Of a stretch of 64,000 nucleotides of DNA, positions 53,705 to 62,639 are shown in pieces. The notes beneath the pieces were generated by a model that had not been told where the DNA came from, made no database searches, and was given only the letters and a program-made list of their open reading frames with translations. Origin of the DNA: Rhodanobacter sp. GTDB taxonomy: Bacteria; Pseudomonadota; Gammaproteobacteria; Xanthomonadales; Rhodanobacteraceae. Numbering within the stretch: position 1 is the stretch's first letter; each line of letters begins with the position of its first letter. Where the stretch lies: assembly GCA_030148505.1 (NCBI GenBank), contig JASBTI010000010.1, positions 38,648-102,647 on the forward strand. Direction: 5' to 3'. Position numbers and translations under genes: made by a program.

Positions 53705-56637
53705 CGTGTCGGACACGTCACCTCCAGCCGGCCTCCGGCGAGGGAGGTGCTGAACTGGCGAAGCTTGCCGCGAATCGTCGTCGTCGCCGGACGACCCTGG
53801 AAGAGGACCTTGCAACCTTGGGTCTGGGCCAGTGTCACGCGCAGCGGCACATGACCATCGAAGGTGAGGCTGAGCTTGCCGGGGCTTCGGTCCAGCGCAG
53901 CGACTACCGCATTGGCGCCCACCAGATACGGTTCGGCCGGGGGCGTGTCGGTAAGCACCAGTCGCGCGCGGTCTGGCCCAAGGCTGATGTAGCGTGACTG
54001 GTTGGCGTCGTTGAAGCCCGCAATGTTACGCGACCTGGCGAAATCCGGATAACCGAGTTTGCGTGGGATCCGTACGGTCTGATCGGCAGCATAGCCGCCC
54101 AGCACGTAGGCCGCGCCGTCACGTGCGATGCCGGCGTACTCGAAGCCCAGCGCAATCTTCGCGTAGTACGAGGGAAATACGGGTGTGGTCGTCTGCTTGA
54201 GGGCCCAGTCATAGACCGATTTCAGCGCGTCGAGCCCGCAGGGCCGTGCACCCGAATACAAGTGATAGTAGATGTTGATCGGCGCCAGGCGCCGGGGCGA
54301 CTCGGTCAGGCGAAACGTTTGCATTACCTTGCGGTAGCCACAGTAAGGCGGTTTCCAGCCATCGGTGAACTGGTCCTCGTTGGCGTCCGGGGCATACACC
54401 TGGAAATACGGCCCTTTCCATACGCCGAGGCCTACCACATTGGTCAGCGAGGGTGATGCGTCATTGATGGTGCTGTTGTTGCCGTTGATATTGGGCAGGC
54501 CGGCCTGGTAGGCCAGGCCGACGATGGCCGCGTCCGGATTGGTATCTCCTGACCACTGGAACAAGGTCACTTTCTTGCCGGGCGGTGCCAGCAAGTCGTT
54601 GATGATCTTGACCGAGCCGTCGACCTCTTGCCTCGGGCTAAAGCTGTAGCCGGGTACCGGCAGGTTGTAGCCGTACTTCAGCTTCGGCTTGGCCACATAG
54701 GCATCACTGCTCTGGCCCCCTTTGCCTGCTTCGAGATGCAGTCCGGCGGACAGCTTGGGGTCCTGTTCCAATGCGTGCCAGTCGAACGGGTGCGAATAGG
54801 TGTGAGAGCCTATCTCCACCCACGGCAGCGCAAATATCGCGCGCGCGATGGGCCGATAGATCGCCAGCTGCTGCGTTCCGTAGAGACCACCATCGACGAA
54901 CTCCGCGGCGATCACCGAGGCGGCGGTCGGGATGTGATAACGCTGCAGGATCGCCTCCAGAATCACCTTCGCAGCGGGCTGATTCCGGTATTCGGCGATA
55001 TAGGAGCCGGAGGCGAAGCCATCGCCATCGAACTGGGCGAACAGCAGCCGGTTGCCACTGGCGGTTGTGGTGTCGAACGCGGGCAGTGTGTCCAGCCGCA
55101 GTGCCTGACGGAAAAAGGTAAAGGGATCGAGTATCCAGCGCGCACGGGACAGGTTCTTGTCCATGGTGCCCATCGGCAAGTTGGCAATCACATAAGGAGA
55201 GAGCGCATAGCCGCCCCACGGAGTGATCGCCACAGCACTTTCCTGCTGGCCGTCGCGGGTCACCGTCAGGGCGGAACGGCCCTGATTCAGCTTTAACGGA
55301 ACGAAGCTGCCGGGTACCGGGCGGGCGGCGCTTTCGAACCCGAGCAGCGACGGATCGTGCGCGGTCACGGTGATGGCCTTCAGTCCGGGGGAGGGGTCGA
55401 CACCGAGGGTCAATCCCAGGGTAGCCAGGTGCTCCGTATCAGAGGCAAACCCAAACTCGCCAAGGATCGCCACCGGCACCCCGGCCTTCATTTGCCGACG
55501 TAGCCATTGGTAGACGCGTTCGCCATGTTTCAGGTCGGCGCCGGAAAACCAGGTCACTATCCCGGCAATGCGCCCGCGCATCGGCACGTCGGGCAGGGGC
55601 TGCGTCTCCACATTCAGCGCGCGGGTGGCGTAGCCCATGTGGTTGAGCACCATCGCTGCATACCAGTTCACGTTGGTACTCATCGGCGAGTCGGCGTCGT
55701 CGTAGAGCATCAGGATTTCACGGGGCAGAGGCGTCACCTTGCCTACGCCGACCCGATCGAGTTGCCCGTTGGTGACATAGGGCACAAAGCCATCGGCCGC
55801 AATGCGATGCGCTGTCTGCATGGCAATGGCTGACTGGTCGGCTGCCACATAGTCGATGGCAATCGGTACCAGCCCCCGTGATTTGACCCGATCAAGCTGC
55901 TGCTTCAGCCAGGCACTGTCCTGCGGCTTTACCGCGACATAACGCTGGCCGGCTTCGTCCCAACCGCGGTAAAGCGACTCGGCGGCAACTCCGAGTACCC
56001 CCTTGCCTTTGAGTGCGTCGAGCAGTTCAAACCCGCGATTGAGGATAAAGCCGGCTTGTGGCAGCCGTGTATGGACGCGATCGATCAGCGCCACGATACC
56101 TTGCTGGTAGTCGCGGCGTTGTTCCGGCGAGCTCAGTGCCAGCTGATAGCTGTCCAGGGTGTCAAGAAAGAAGTGATGGAAACCGCGTGCGATCAGCGGT
56201 GCGAACCGCTTGGCAACAAGCCAATCCCGACAGCTCGCCGAGCGCAAATCGAGGATGCGTGACTTCCACACCCGATTCTTCCCGATCACGCAGTAGCTTG
56301 GTGGCTGCGTGCTCGCATCCGCCGATTCAGCGACCTCGCCGATCGAGATGTAGGCGAAATAGGTAGAGCCACCTTGCCCCGGCGCAAGTCCGGAAACGGG
56401 TTCAGGAAGCTGGGCATTGCCATCGACTACGATCCAGTCAAATCCCTGCAAGGCGTTTATCGGCGGGTTCTTGCCGTAGTAGAAAGCCACCGAGGGCAAG
56501 GGATGCGCGCCGGGGTTTGTCGCTTCTGCGCTGGCCCGGTCACAGCCTGCCAAGGCCAGTAGAAGCAGTGCCATCAGCGTGCCTGCGGTTGCTCGCAGAC
56601 TTGGCTGAAAGAAATGGCGGCGGGAGGTTTTTCTCAT
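53701..56637 (-). CDS. pelA: Pel polysaccharide hydrolase/deacetylase PelA
   Basis: PelA trims and partly deacetylates Pel in the periplasm. The 978-residue protein has a GH166 hydrolase domain at about 45-300 with Glu220 in GVAAESLYRG (equivalent to E218 in P. aeruginosa) and a reductase-like middle region. A CE18 deacetylase domain follows with Asp537 in FDGDGF and the metal pair His612/His616 in GSHTYSHPFDW, then a C-terminal beta domain. The N-terminus carries a twin-arginine-like SRRHFF and a lipobox LAGC (29-32) with aspartate at +2, suggesting an inner-membrane lipoprotein. I chose the ATG at 56637; 56673 is possible. Confidence 0.95.
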   Translation of the reverse strand: MRKTSRRHFFQPSLRATAGTLMALLLLALAGCDRASAEATNPGAHPLPSVAFYYGKNPPINALQGFDWIVVDGNAQLPEPVSGLAPGQGGSTYFAYISIGEVAESADASTQPPSYCVIGKNRVWKSRILDLRSASCRDWLVAKRFAPLIARGFHHFFLDTLDSYQLALSSPEQRRDYQQGIVALIDRVHTRLPQAGFILNRGFELLDALKGKGVLGVAAESLYRGWDEAGQRYVAVKPQDSAWLKQQLDRVKSRGLVPIAIDYVAADQSAIAMQTAHRIAADGFVPYVTNGQLDRVGVGKVTPLPREILMLYDDADSPMSTNVNWYAAMVLNHMGYATRALNVETQPLPDVPMRGRIAGIVTWFSGADLKHGERVYQWLRRQMKAGVPVAILGEFGFASDTEHLATLGLTLGVDPSPGLKAITVTAHDPSLLGFESAARPVPGSFVPLKLNQGRSALTVTRDGQQESAVAITPWGGYALSPYVIANLPMGTMDKNLSRARWILDPFTFFRQALRLDTLPAFDTTTASGNRLLFAQFDGDGFASGSYIAEYRNQPAAKVILEAILQRYHIPTAASVIAAEFVDGGLYGTQQLAIYRPIARAIFALPWVEIGSHTYSHPFDWHALEQDPKLSAGLHLEAGKGGQSSDAYVAKPKLKYGYNLPVPGYSFSPRQEVDGSVKIINDLLAPPGKKVTLFQWSGDTNPDAAIVGLAYQAGLPNINGNNSTINDASPSLTNVVGLGVWKGPYFQVYAPDANEDQFTDGWKPPYCGYRKVMQTFRLTESPRRLAPINIYYHLYSGARPCGLDALKSVYDWALKQTTTPVFPSYYAKIALGFEYAGIARDGAAYVLGGYAADQTVRIPRKLGYPDFARSRNIAGFNDANQSRYISLGPDRARLVLTDTPPAEPYLVGANAVVAALDRSPGKLSLTFDGHVPLRVTLAQTQGCKVLFQGRPATTTIRGKLRQFSTSLAGGRLEVTCPTR

Positions 56638-56802
56638 CAAGGCTACGCGCCTAATCCTGTGGCTCGGAGGCATTTTCGGGACGGTGTGAAATAGCCGGCC
56701 TCCTTAATCTCCAGTTCTTTCAGATAATGGTAACGCAATCACTTGTTGATACGTGATATTTAGCCATCTTTGGTGCCGATCGGAAGGTTCCGGTAAAGCC
56801 GT

Positions 56803-56818
56803 TGCCAAAACCGTGCCA
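56803..56818 (-). promoter_or_regulatory. candidate sigma-54 promoter of the pel operon
   Basis: On the minus strand TGGCACG-N4-TGGCA matches the -24/-12 consensus TGGCACG-N4-TTGCA at all fixed positions but one. It lies about 165 bases upstream of the pelA start, just after the broken LysR gene. Expected transcript start is near 56793. Confidence 0.5.
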
Positions 56819-56821
56819 TAC

Positions 56822-57751
56822 CTATCGGCCCGTGCCCGACGCAGCGGCCGTTCGGGCCGTCCCGATCATCAGCTGGCGGAACCACGCGTGAGCTTGATCG
56901 TAGTGCTTCGACTGATGCCAGTAAGCGAGGATCGGGATCGGCTTGAGCTTTATCGGCAATGGCTGGATCGCGATCGGCAGCAGCGGCGAGAAATTGGCGG
57001 CGTACGAGCTCGGCATGGTCAGCAGCAAGTCGCTGGTGGCGGCCACCTGGCAGGCGGAAAAATAGTGCTGGCAGACCAGCCGTATTTTCCGTGAACGACC
57101 ATCCTGGTTCAACCAGACGTCCAGCGGCACGGCTTCACCCAGTGGCGATACGGCGACATGTCGCGCGCCTAGATAATCGCTACGCCGCAACGGGGTGGCA
57201 ACCAGCGGATGACCGCGGCGCATCACCACCACCAGCGACTCGTCCAGCAGGTGTTCGCTGCACAAGCGCGGCCCGGTCGGTAGCCTGCGGTCGATCATCA
57301 GGTCAAGTCCGCCGGACGCCAGTTCGCGATCCATGTCGCTGCCCGCGATGCGCCGGCTGACCACGCGCACCTTCGGGGCCAGGCTGCCGAGCCGTGCCAG
57401 CAAGGGCGGAAAGGCAATCGACTCCAGCATGTCGCGAACACCGATGCTGAATTCGCGATCCAGTTCGTCAGCGCGGAATGCCGGCTGCATTCGGGTGGTT
57501 GCTTGCAGTCCCTTGAGATGCAGTTGCACCTCGGCCATCACCGTGCGTGCCTTGTCGGTGGGAATCATCCGGTTGCCCTGGCGCACGAACAGCGGATCGC
57601 CAAATCACTCGCGCAAACGGTTCAACGAGTGCGTGATCGCCGGCTGGGTCAGGTGCAGGGCACGCGCCGCCGCACTGATCCCACCCTGCGAATAGATGGC
57701 ATCCAGTACGCGAAACAGGTTCAGGTCCATGCGCAGATCGGGGTGGTTCAT
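56822..57751 (-). pseudogene. LysR-family regulator interrupted by one in-frame stop codon
   Basis: The frame reads MNHPDLRMDLNLFRVLDAIYSQ, then a normal LysR helix-turn-helix (ISAAARALHLTQPAITHSLNRLRE), then TGA at 57607-57605. It continues in the same frame with FGDPLFVRQGNRMIPTDKA and a full effector-binding domain to 56822. LysR proteins usually have RLRERFGDPLFVR here, so a CGA-to-TGA change is the simplest cause. Restart at GTG 57586 would give a protein without the DNA-binding domain. The gene is divergent from the acyl-CoA dehydrogenase cluster, its likely former target. Confidence 0.82.
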
Positions 57752-57795
57752 CGCGTACTCGGTCAGCGTCGGAGGCAGGACAGCAGCTAGCACCA

Positions 57796-57833
57796 ACCTA
57801 TTATCTATATTTATGGATAGGTATAAAACCTAT
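57796..57833. promoter_or_regulatory. operator-like dyad repeats between the LysR gene and the catabolic cluster
   Basis: Three half-sites occur: ACCTAT (57796-57801), ATAGGT (57817-57822) and ACCTAT (57828-57833). The last two form a perfect dyad with a five-base spacer. The AT-rich stretch stands out from the GC-rich surroundings and lies in the divergent promoter region, where a LysR protein would bind. Confidence 0.5.
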
Positions 57834-57905
57834 TCATTTCAACGATGGATGGCAATCGGCGTAGGCTGGCGGCGTTGCCGCTGTGCATGCCAGAGAAATC
57901 AGCTT

Positions 57906-59138
57906 GTGGACTTCGCCCACTCCGAACGCAGTCAAGATCTGACCCGGCGCCTCGCGGCGTTCATGCATGACGAAGTAGTGCCGGCCGAGCCCCTCTATGC
58001 AGCCGAACTGAGCGGCAACAGCGACTGGCGGCAATGGCGGCAGCCGCCGGTGATGGAAACGCTGAAGGCGAAGGCGCGCGCGGCCGGTCTGTGGAACCTG
58101 TTCCTGCCTGAGCCAGAACATGGCGCCGGACTGAGCAATGTCGACTACGCGCCATTGGCCGAGATCATGGGCCACTCCTTCATTGCGCCGGAGGTGTTCA
58201 ACTGCAACGCACCGGACAGCGGCAATATGGAGGTGCTGGTGCGTTACGGGTCAGCAGAGCAAAAGGCGCGTTGGCTGGCCCCGCTGCTGGCCGGCGAGAT
58301 CCGCTCGGCGTTCTGCATGACCGAGCCCGGCGTGGCCTCGTCCGACGCCACCAACATGCAGGCCACCGCCATGCTTATAGGCGATGAAGTGGTGCTCAAC
58401 GGGCGCAAGTGGTGGTCTACCGGCATCGGCCATCCGCACTGCCGCGTGGTGATCTTCATGGGCGTCAGCAACCTCGATGCAGCGCCGCATCATCGCCACG
58501 TCATGGTGCTGTGTCCGCTGGATGCGCCGGGGGTGAAGGTCGAGCGGATGCTGCCGGTGTTCCATGATCTGGACGAACCGGCCGGGCATGGTGAGGTGAG
58601 CTTCAGCGAGGTGCGCCTGCCGGCGGACCACATCATTCTCGGCCCCGGGCGTGGCTTCGAGATCGCCCAGGGCCGGCTCGGTCCCGGCCGCATCCATCAC
58701 TGCATGCGCGCCATCGGTGCGGCCGAGCGCGCGCTGTCGCTGCTGTGCGCACGCGCCACCTCGCGCACCGCGTTCGGCCAGCCGCTGATCAAGCTTGGCG
58801 GCAATGCCGACATCGTCGCCGACCTGCGCATGGCGATCGAGCAGGCGCGCCTGCTGACCCTCAAGGCCGCCTGGCTGATCGACACGCAAGGCGTAAAGGC
58901 GGCGATGAGCGAGATCTCGCAGATCAAGGTGATCGCGCCGAGGGTGGCACAGCGCGCCGCCGACGCAGCGATGCAGATCCACGGCGGTGCCGGCATGTCG
59001 GACGATTTTCCGCTGGCATCGCTGTACGCCTACGCCCGGGTGTTGCGCCTCGCTGATGGTCCGGACGAAGTGCATCGCGGCCTGATCGCCAAACTCGAAT
59101 TGCGCGCGCAGCAAAAGGCCATGGAGGCGGGCGCATGA
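57906..59138 (+). CDS. acyl-CoA dehydrogenase (ACAD10/11-like)
   Basis: A 410-residue flavin acyl-CoA dehydrogenase. It has FCMTEPGVASSDATNMQATAML (FAD/substrate region near residue 135), WWSTGIGHPHCRVVIFMG, RLGPGRIHHCMRAIGAAERALSLLCARATSRTAFGQPL near residue 265, and MQIHGGAGMSDDFPLASLYAYAR near residue 355. The HCMR and GGAGM forms are those of the ACAD10/11 group. I use GTG at 57906, giving (V/M)DFAHSERSQDL; in-frame ATGs upstream lie within the operator. It overlaps the kinase gene by four bases, matching ACAD11, where both are one protein. Confidence 0.9.
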   Translation: MDFAHSERSQDLTRRLAAFMHDEVVPAEPLYAAELSGNSDWRQWRQPPVMETLKAKARAAGLWNLFLPEPEHGAGLSNVDYAPLAEIMGHSFIAPEVFNCNAPDSGNMEVLVRYGSAEQKARWLAPLLAGEIRSAFCMTEPGVASSDATNMQATAMLIGDEVVLNGRKWWSTGIGHPHCRVVIFMGVSNLDAAPHHRHVMVLCPLDAPGVKVERMLPVFHDLDEPAGHGEVSFSEVRLPADHIILGPGRGFEIAQGRLGPGRIHHCMRAIGAAERALSLLCARATSRTAFGQPLIKLGGNADIVADLRMAIEQARLLTLKAAWLIDTQGVKAAMSEISQIKVIAPRVAQRAADAAMQIHGGAGMSDDFPLASLYAYARVLRLADGPDEVHRGLIAKLELRAQQKAMEAGA

Positions 59139-60205
59139 ATGCATCGGTCGACGAAACCCGCGAGATGCGCGCGGAAGACAGCTTCGACCTCCCCGCGGTC
59201 GACGTTTTTCTCAAGCAGCACATCGCCGACCTGCATGGCGTGCCGACCATCCGTCAGTTTCCCGGTGGCGCGTCGAACCTTACCTACCTGATCCGCTACG
59301 GCGCACGCGAGCTGGTGCTGCGTCGGCCGCCGGCCGGAGTCAAGGCGAAATCCGCCCACGACATGCTGCGCGAGGCGCAGGTGATGGCGGCGCTGAAAAC
59401 CGCGTATCCGCATGTGCCGCAGATCCTTGCCCGCTGCGATGATTCGGCCGTGCTGGGCAGCGACTTCTATGTGATGGAGCGCCTGCACGGCATCATCCTG
59501 CGCCGCGAGCTGCCGCCAACATTAGGCTTAGACGAAGCCGGCGTGCGCCAGCTTTGCCACGGCTTCATCGACCGTCTGGTCGAGCTGCACCAGGTCGATG
59601 CCCGTCAGCCGCAGCTGGCTGCGTTGGGCAAGGGCGAGGGTTATATCGCGCGCCAGGTCGGCGGCTGGAGTGAGCGCTGGCGCAAGGCGCTGACGGACGA
59701 CTCTGACCCCTGCGAGGACGTGCTGGCGTGGCTGGCGCAAAAACAGCCCGCGCGCGAAACGGCGATCTGCGTGATCCACAACGACTACCGTTTCGACAAC
59801 GTGGTGCTCGATCCGGCCAACCCGCTCGATATCATCGGCGTGCTGGACTGGGAGATGGCCACCCTGGGCGACCCGCTGATGGATCTGGGCGGCTCGCTAG
59901 CCTACTGGGTGCAGGCCGACGACGACGCGGTATTCCAGTCGTTTCGTCGCCAGCCCACCCACGTGCCTGGCATGCTGAGCCGGCGCGAGGTGATCGACTA
60001 CTACAGCGAGCGCAGCGGCTGGCATGTGGATCACTTCGACTTCCACGAGATCTTCGGCCTGTTCCGGCTGATGGTGATCATCCAGCAGATCTCTCGCCGC
60101 TTCGTGCTGGGCCAGACCCACAACCCGCAGTTCGCCGGCTTCGGCCAGGCGGCGGCGTACATGGGTAAGCGCTGTCGGCGGCTGATCGCCCGCTCGGCGC
60201 TGTGA
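59135..60205 (+). CDS. aminoglycoside phosphotransferase-like kinase (ACAD10/11 kinase-domain type)
   Basis: A 356-residue kinase of the APH/choline-kinase fold. It has FPGGASNLTYLIRYGARELVLRRPPAG near residue 45, VIHNDYRFDNVVLDP (catalytic HND near residue 213) and IGVLDWEMATLGDPLMDLGGSLAYW (metal-binding DWE). In human ACAD10/11 and bacterial LvaA this domain phosphorylates the 4-hydroxyl of 4-hydroxyacyl-CoA so that the dehydrogenase partner can remove it. That chemistry is inferred here from the adjacency. The start ATGA overlaps the dehydrogenase stop. Confidence 0.9.
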   Translation: MNASVDETREMRAEDSFDLPAVDVFLKQHIADLHGVPTIRQFPGGASNLTYLIRYGARELVLRRPPAGVKAKSAHDMLREAQVMAALKTAYPHVPQILARCDDSAVLGSDFYVMERLHGIILRRELPPTLGLDEAGVRQLCHGFIDRLVELHQVDARQPQLAALGKGEGYIARQVGGWSERWRKALTDDSDPCEDVLAWLAQKQPARETAICVIHNDYRFDNVVLDPANPLDIIGVLDWEMATLGDPLMDLGGSLAYWVQADDDAVFQSFRRQPTHVPGMLSRREVIDYYSERSGWHVDHFDFHEIFGLFRLMVIIQQISRRFVLGQTHNPQFAGFGQAAAYMGKRCRRLIARSAL

Positions 60206-60207
60206 GC

Positions 60208-60897
60208 ATGGGCAGCGCCTTGCTGATCCGTCACGGTCAGGCCAGCTTCGGCGCCGAGGATTACGACAAGTTGTCGGCCGTCGGCGAGCAGCAATCGCGA
60301 CAGCTCGGCCAGTGGTTGCAGCAGACCGGCCAGCAACCGGACTTGATCGCGGTCGGCAGCATGCAGCGACATATACGTACCGCCGAACTGTGCATCGAAG
60401 CGGCCGGCGTCACGACGCCCCAGCTGACGCTGGCGCAGCTGGACGAACTTGACCACGTGGAGATCGTGGCGCGGCATCGGCCCGACTTCACTTCGTTCGC
60501 CGCCATGCGCGCCGAGCTGGACGCCAGTGCCGACCCACAGCGCGCGTTCCAGCAACTGTTCGCCGCAGCCATCGCCCGCTGGACCGGCGGCCGGCATGAC
60601 AGCGAGTACACCTGCAGCTGGCCCGCGTTCCGCGAACGCGTGCTGCAAGGTCTGCAGGCGCTGGCTGCACAGGAGGCGCGTACGATCTGGGCGTTCACCT
60701 CCGGCGGTCCGATCGGGGTGATCGCCGATGCCTTGATCGGTGCCAACCTCGCGCACCCGTTCGCGCTGAGCTGGCCGCTGGTCAACACCTCGCTGACCCG
60801 CGTCGCGCTGGGCAGCGATCGCCACAGCCTGATCAGCTACAACAGCTGGCCGCATCTCGAACTGGCCGGCGATCCGCGCCTGGTCACCCATCGCTGA
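60208..60897 (+). CDS. histidine phosphatase family protein
   Basis: A 229-residue branch of the phosphoglycerate mutase-like superfamily. The catalytic LLIRHGQASFG lies at the N-terminus, with a second arginine in GSMQRHIRTAEL, an acidic stretch (LDELDHVEIVARHRPDF) and a C-terminal histidine region (WAFTSGGPIGVIADALIG), where the usual SHGG/THGG is replaced by TSGG. Substrate unknown. GTG at 60202, overlapping the kinase stop, is an alternative start. The gene is part of the catabolic cluster and might dephosphorylate an intermediate or product of the kinase. Confidence 0.85.
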   Translation: MGSALLIRHGQASFGAEDYDKLSAVGEQQSRQLGQWLQQTGQQPDLIAVGSMQRHIRTAELCIEAAGVTTPQLTLAQLDELDHVEIVARHRPDFTSFAAMRAELDASADPQRAFQQLFAAAIARWTGGRHDSEYTCSWPAFRERVLQGLQALAAQEARTIWAFTSGGPIGVIADALIGANLAHPFALSWPLVNTSLTRVALGSDRHSLISYNSWPHLELAGDPRLVTHR

Positions 60898-60929
60898 ACC
60901 CCTTTCGCCGCATCGAAGAAGGACACCCC

Positions 60930-61700
60930 ATGAGCGCACCCGATCTGTTCGACCTCAGCGGCAAGATCGCCGTTGTCACCGGCGCCAGCCGCGGCATCGG
61001 CGCCGAGATCGCCAAACTGCTGGCGGCGCACGGCGCGCACACCCTCGTCTCCAGCCGCAAGCAGGCCGACTGTCAGCGGGTGGTGGACGAAATCACCGCA
61101 TCCGGTGGCTCGGCCGAGGCGCTCGCCTGCCACATCGGCGAGATGGCACAGATCGAGGCCCTGTTCGCCCACGTCGAACAGACGCATGGACGCCTGGACG
61201 TGCTGGTGAACAACGCGGCCACCAACCCGTACTTCGGCCCGATTACTGCGACCGATCCCGCGATCTTCCAGAAAACGGTGGACGTGAACATCCGCGGCTA
61301 CTTCTATATGTGCAGCCACGGCGCCAAGCTGATGGCGAAAAACGGCGGCGGCGCTATCGTCAACGTGGCCTCGGTCAACGGCGTGGTGCCGGGCTTCCAG
61401 CAAGGCATCTACTCGATCACCAAGGCCGCGGTGATCTCGATGACCAAGGCGTTCGCGGTCGAATGTGCTGCCGTCGGCGTGCGCTGCAATGCGCTGCTGC
61501 CCGGCCTCACCGACACCAAGTTCGCCTCGGTGCTGGTCAACACCCCGGCGATCCTCAAGCAGGTGCTGGCGCATGTGCCGATGCGCCGCGTGGCACAACC
61601 GTCCGAGATGGCCGGCGCAGTGCTGTACCTGGCCTCGCCCGCGTCGTCGTACACCACCGGCGCGGTACTCAATGTGGATGGCGGCTACCTGTCTGTCTGA
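60930..61700 (+). CDS. short-chain dehydrogenase/reductase
   Basis: A 256-residue classical SDR: VTGASRGIGAEIA (cofactor), NNAATNPYFGP, the catalytic serine in VNVASVNGVVPG and YSITKAAVISMTKAFAVE (YxxxK). C-terminal TTGAVLNVDGGYLSV is typical. It is probably an alcohol or 3-hydroxyacyl-CoA dehydrogenase in the lipid or 4-hydroxyacid catabolic cluster. GAAGGA is seen about eight bases before the ATG. Confidence 0.9.
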   Translation: MSAPDLFDLSGKIAVVTGASRGIGAEIAKLLAAHGAHTLVSSRKQADCQRVVDEITASGGSAEALACHIGEMAQIEALFAHVEQTHGRLDVLVNNAATNPYFGPITATDPAIFQKTVDVNIRGYFYMCSHGAKLMAKNGGGAIVNVASVNGVVPGFQQGIYSITKAAVISMTKAFAVECAAVGVRCNALLPGLTDTKFASVLVNTPAILKQVLAHVPMRRVAQPSEMAGAVLYLASPASSYTTGAVLNVDGGYLSV

Positions 61701-61712
61701 CGCGAGTACCCC

Positions 61713-61745
61713 CTCTCCCCAAACGGCTCTACCGTTTGGGGAGAG
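61713..61745. repeat. REP-like intergenic palindrome
   Basis: A perfect 14-bp inverted repeat (61713-61726 and 61732-61745, CTCTA loop) followed by GGGTGAGGGG. The CCCTCTCCCC...GGGGAGAG plus GGGTGAGGGG layout is that of common dispersed repeats in xanthomonads. It may also act as a terminator or mRNA-stability element between the two SDR genes. Confidence 0.7.
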
Positions 61746-61822
61746 CGCAGGGGTGAGGGGCGTTCTTGGCGTAGTTGATCCATACCAGCACCCAAAAAGC
61801 ATGTGACATAAGGAGATGCCCG

Positions 61823-62611
61823 ATGACCGCACTATCTGCACACCGCGTCGCTGGCAAGAAGGCCTTCATCACCGGCGCCGCCGGTGGCCTCGGTACCGCT
61901 ATCGCGCGCATGCTGGCGCGCCATGGCGCGCTGGTCTTCCTCACCGACATCGACGAAGCTGGCGTGCGCGCGGCGGCCGAAACTATCAACGCCGAACACG
62001 GCTGTCCCGTGGCGTGGGCGGCACGGCAGAACGTGCGCGACGAGGAACGCTGGCAGACCGTGCTCGCCGAGGCCGACACCGCGATGGGCGGCCTGTCGGT
62101 GCTGGTCAACAATGCCGGCATCGGCGCGCTTGGCGGCGTCGAAAGCCTCACTTCGAAGGAGTGGGCGCGGGTGATGGGCGTCAATGTCGACGCCATCTAC
62201 CTCGGCTGCAAATACGCGCTACCCATGCTCAAGCAGCACCAGCCCGCCGCGATCATCAACATCTCCTCGCTGGCCGCGTTCAAGGTCGATCCCGACTACA
62301 CCGTCTACAACGCCTCCAAGGCCGCGGTGGCATCGCTGAGCAAGTCGATCGCGGTCGACTGCGCTCGGCAAAAGGTCGACGTGCGCTGCAACTCGATCCA
62401 CCCGGCCTTCATTCGCACCGGCATCGTCGAGCCATTCTTCGAACAGCTCGGCGAGCAGGAGGCCGTGCGCAAACTGACCCGCGGGGTGCCGTTGAAGCGC
62501 CTGGGCGAAGTCGACGACGTGGCGTACGCGGCGCTGTATCTGGCCTCCGATGAAAGCCGCTACATCACCGCCGCCGAGCTGCGCGTCGACGGCGGCGCCT
62601 CGGCCGTCTGA
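61823..62611 (+). CDS. short-chain dehydrogenase/reductase
   Basis: A 262-residue classical SDR: FITGAAGGLGTAIARML, LVNNAGIGALGG, catalytic serine in IINISSLAAFKVD and YNASKAAVASLSKSIAVD. C-terminal YITAAELRVDGGASAV. An acidic residue after the second strand (FLTDIDEAG) favours NAD over NADP. The ATG at 61823 has AAGGAG eight bases upstream. It belongs to the same cluster as the preceding SDR but the two are only modestly similar, so they probably act on different substrates. Confidence 0.9.
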   Translation: MTALSAHRVAGKKAFITGAAGGLGTAIARMLARHGALVFLTDIDEAGVRAAAETINAEHGCPVAWAARQNVRDEERWQTVLAEADTAMGGLSVLVNNAGIGALGGVESLTSKEWARVMGVNVDAIYLGCKYALPMLKQHQPAAIINISSLAAFKVDPDYTVYNASKAAVASLSKSIAVDCARQKVDVRCNSIHPAFIRTGIVEPFFEQLGEQEAVRKLTRGVPLKRLGEVDDVAYAALYLASDESRYITAAELRVDGGASAV

Positions 62612-62639
62612 CCCATTACCACCAACCACCCTGGCCCTC

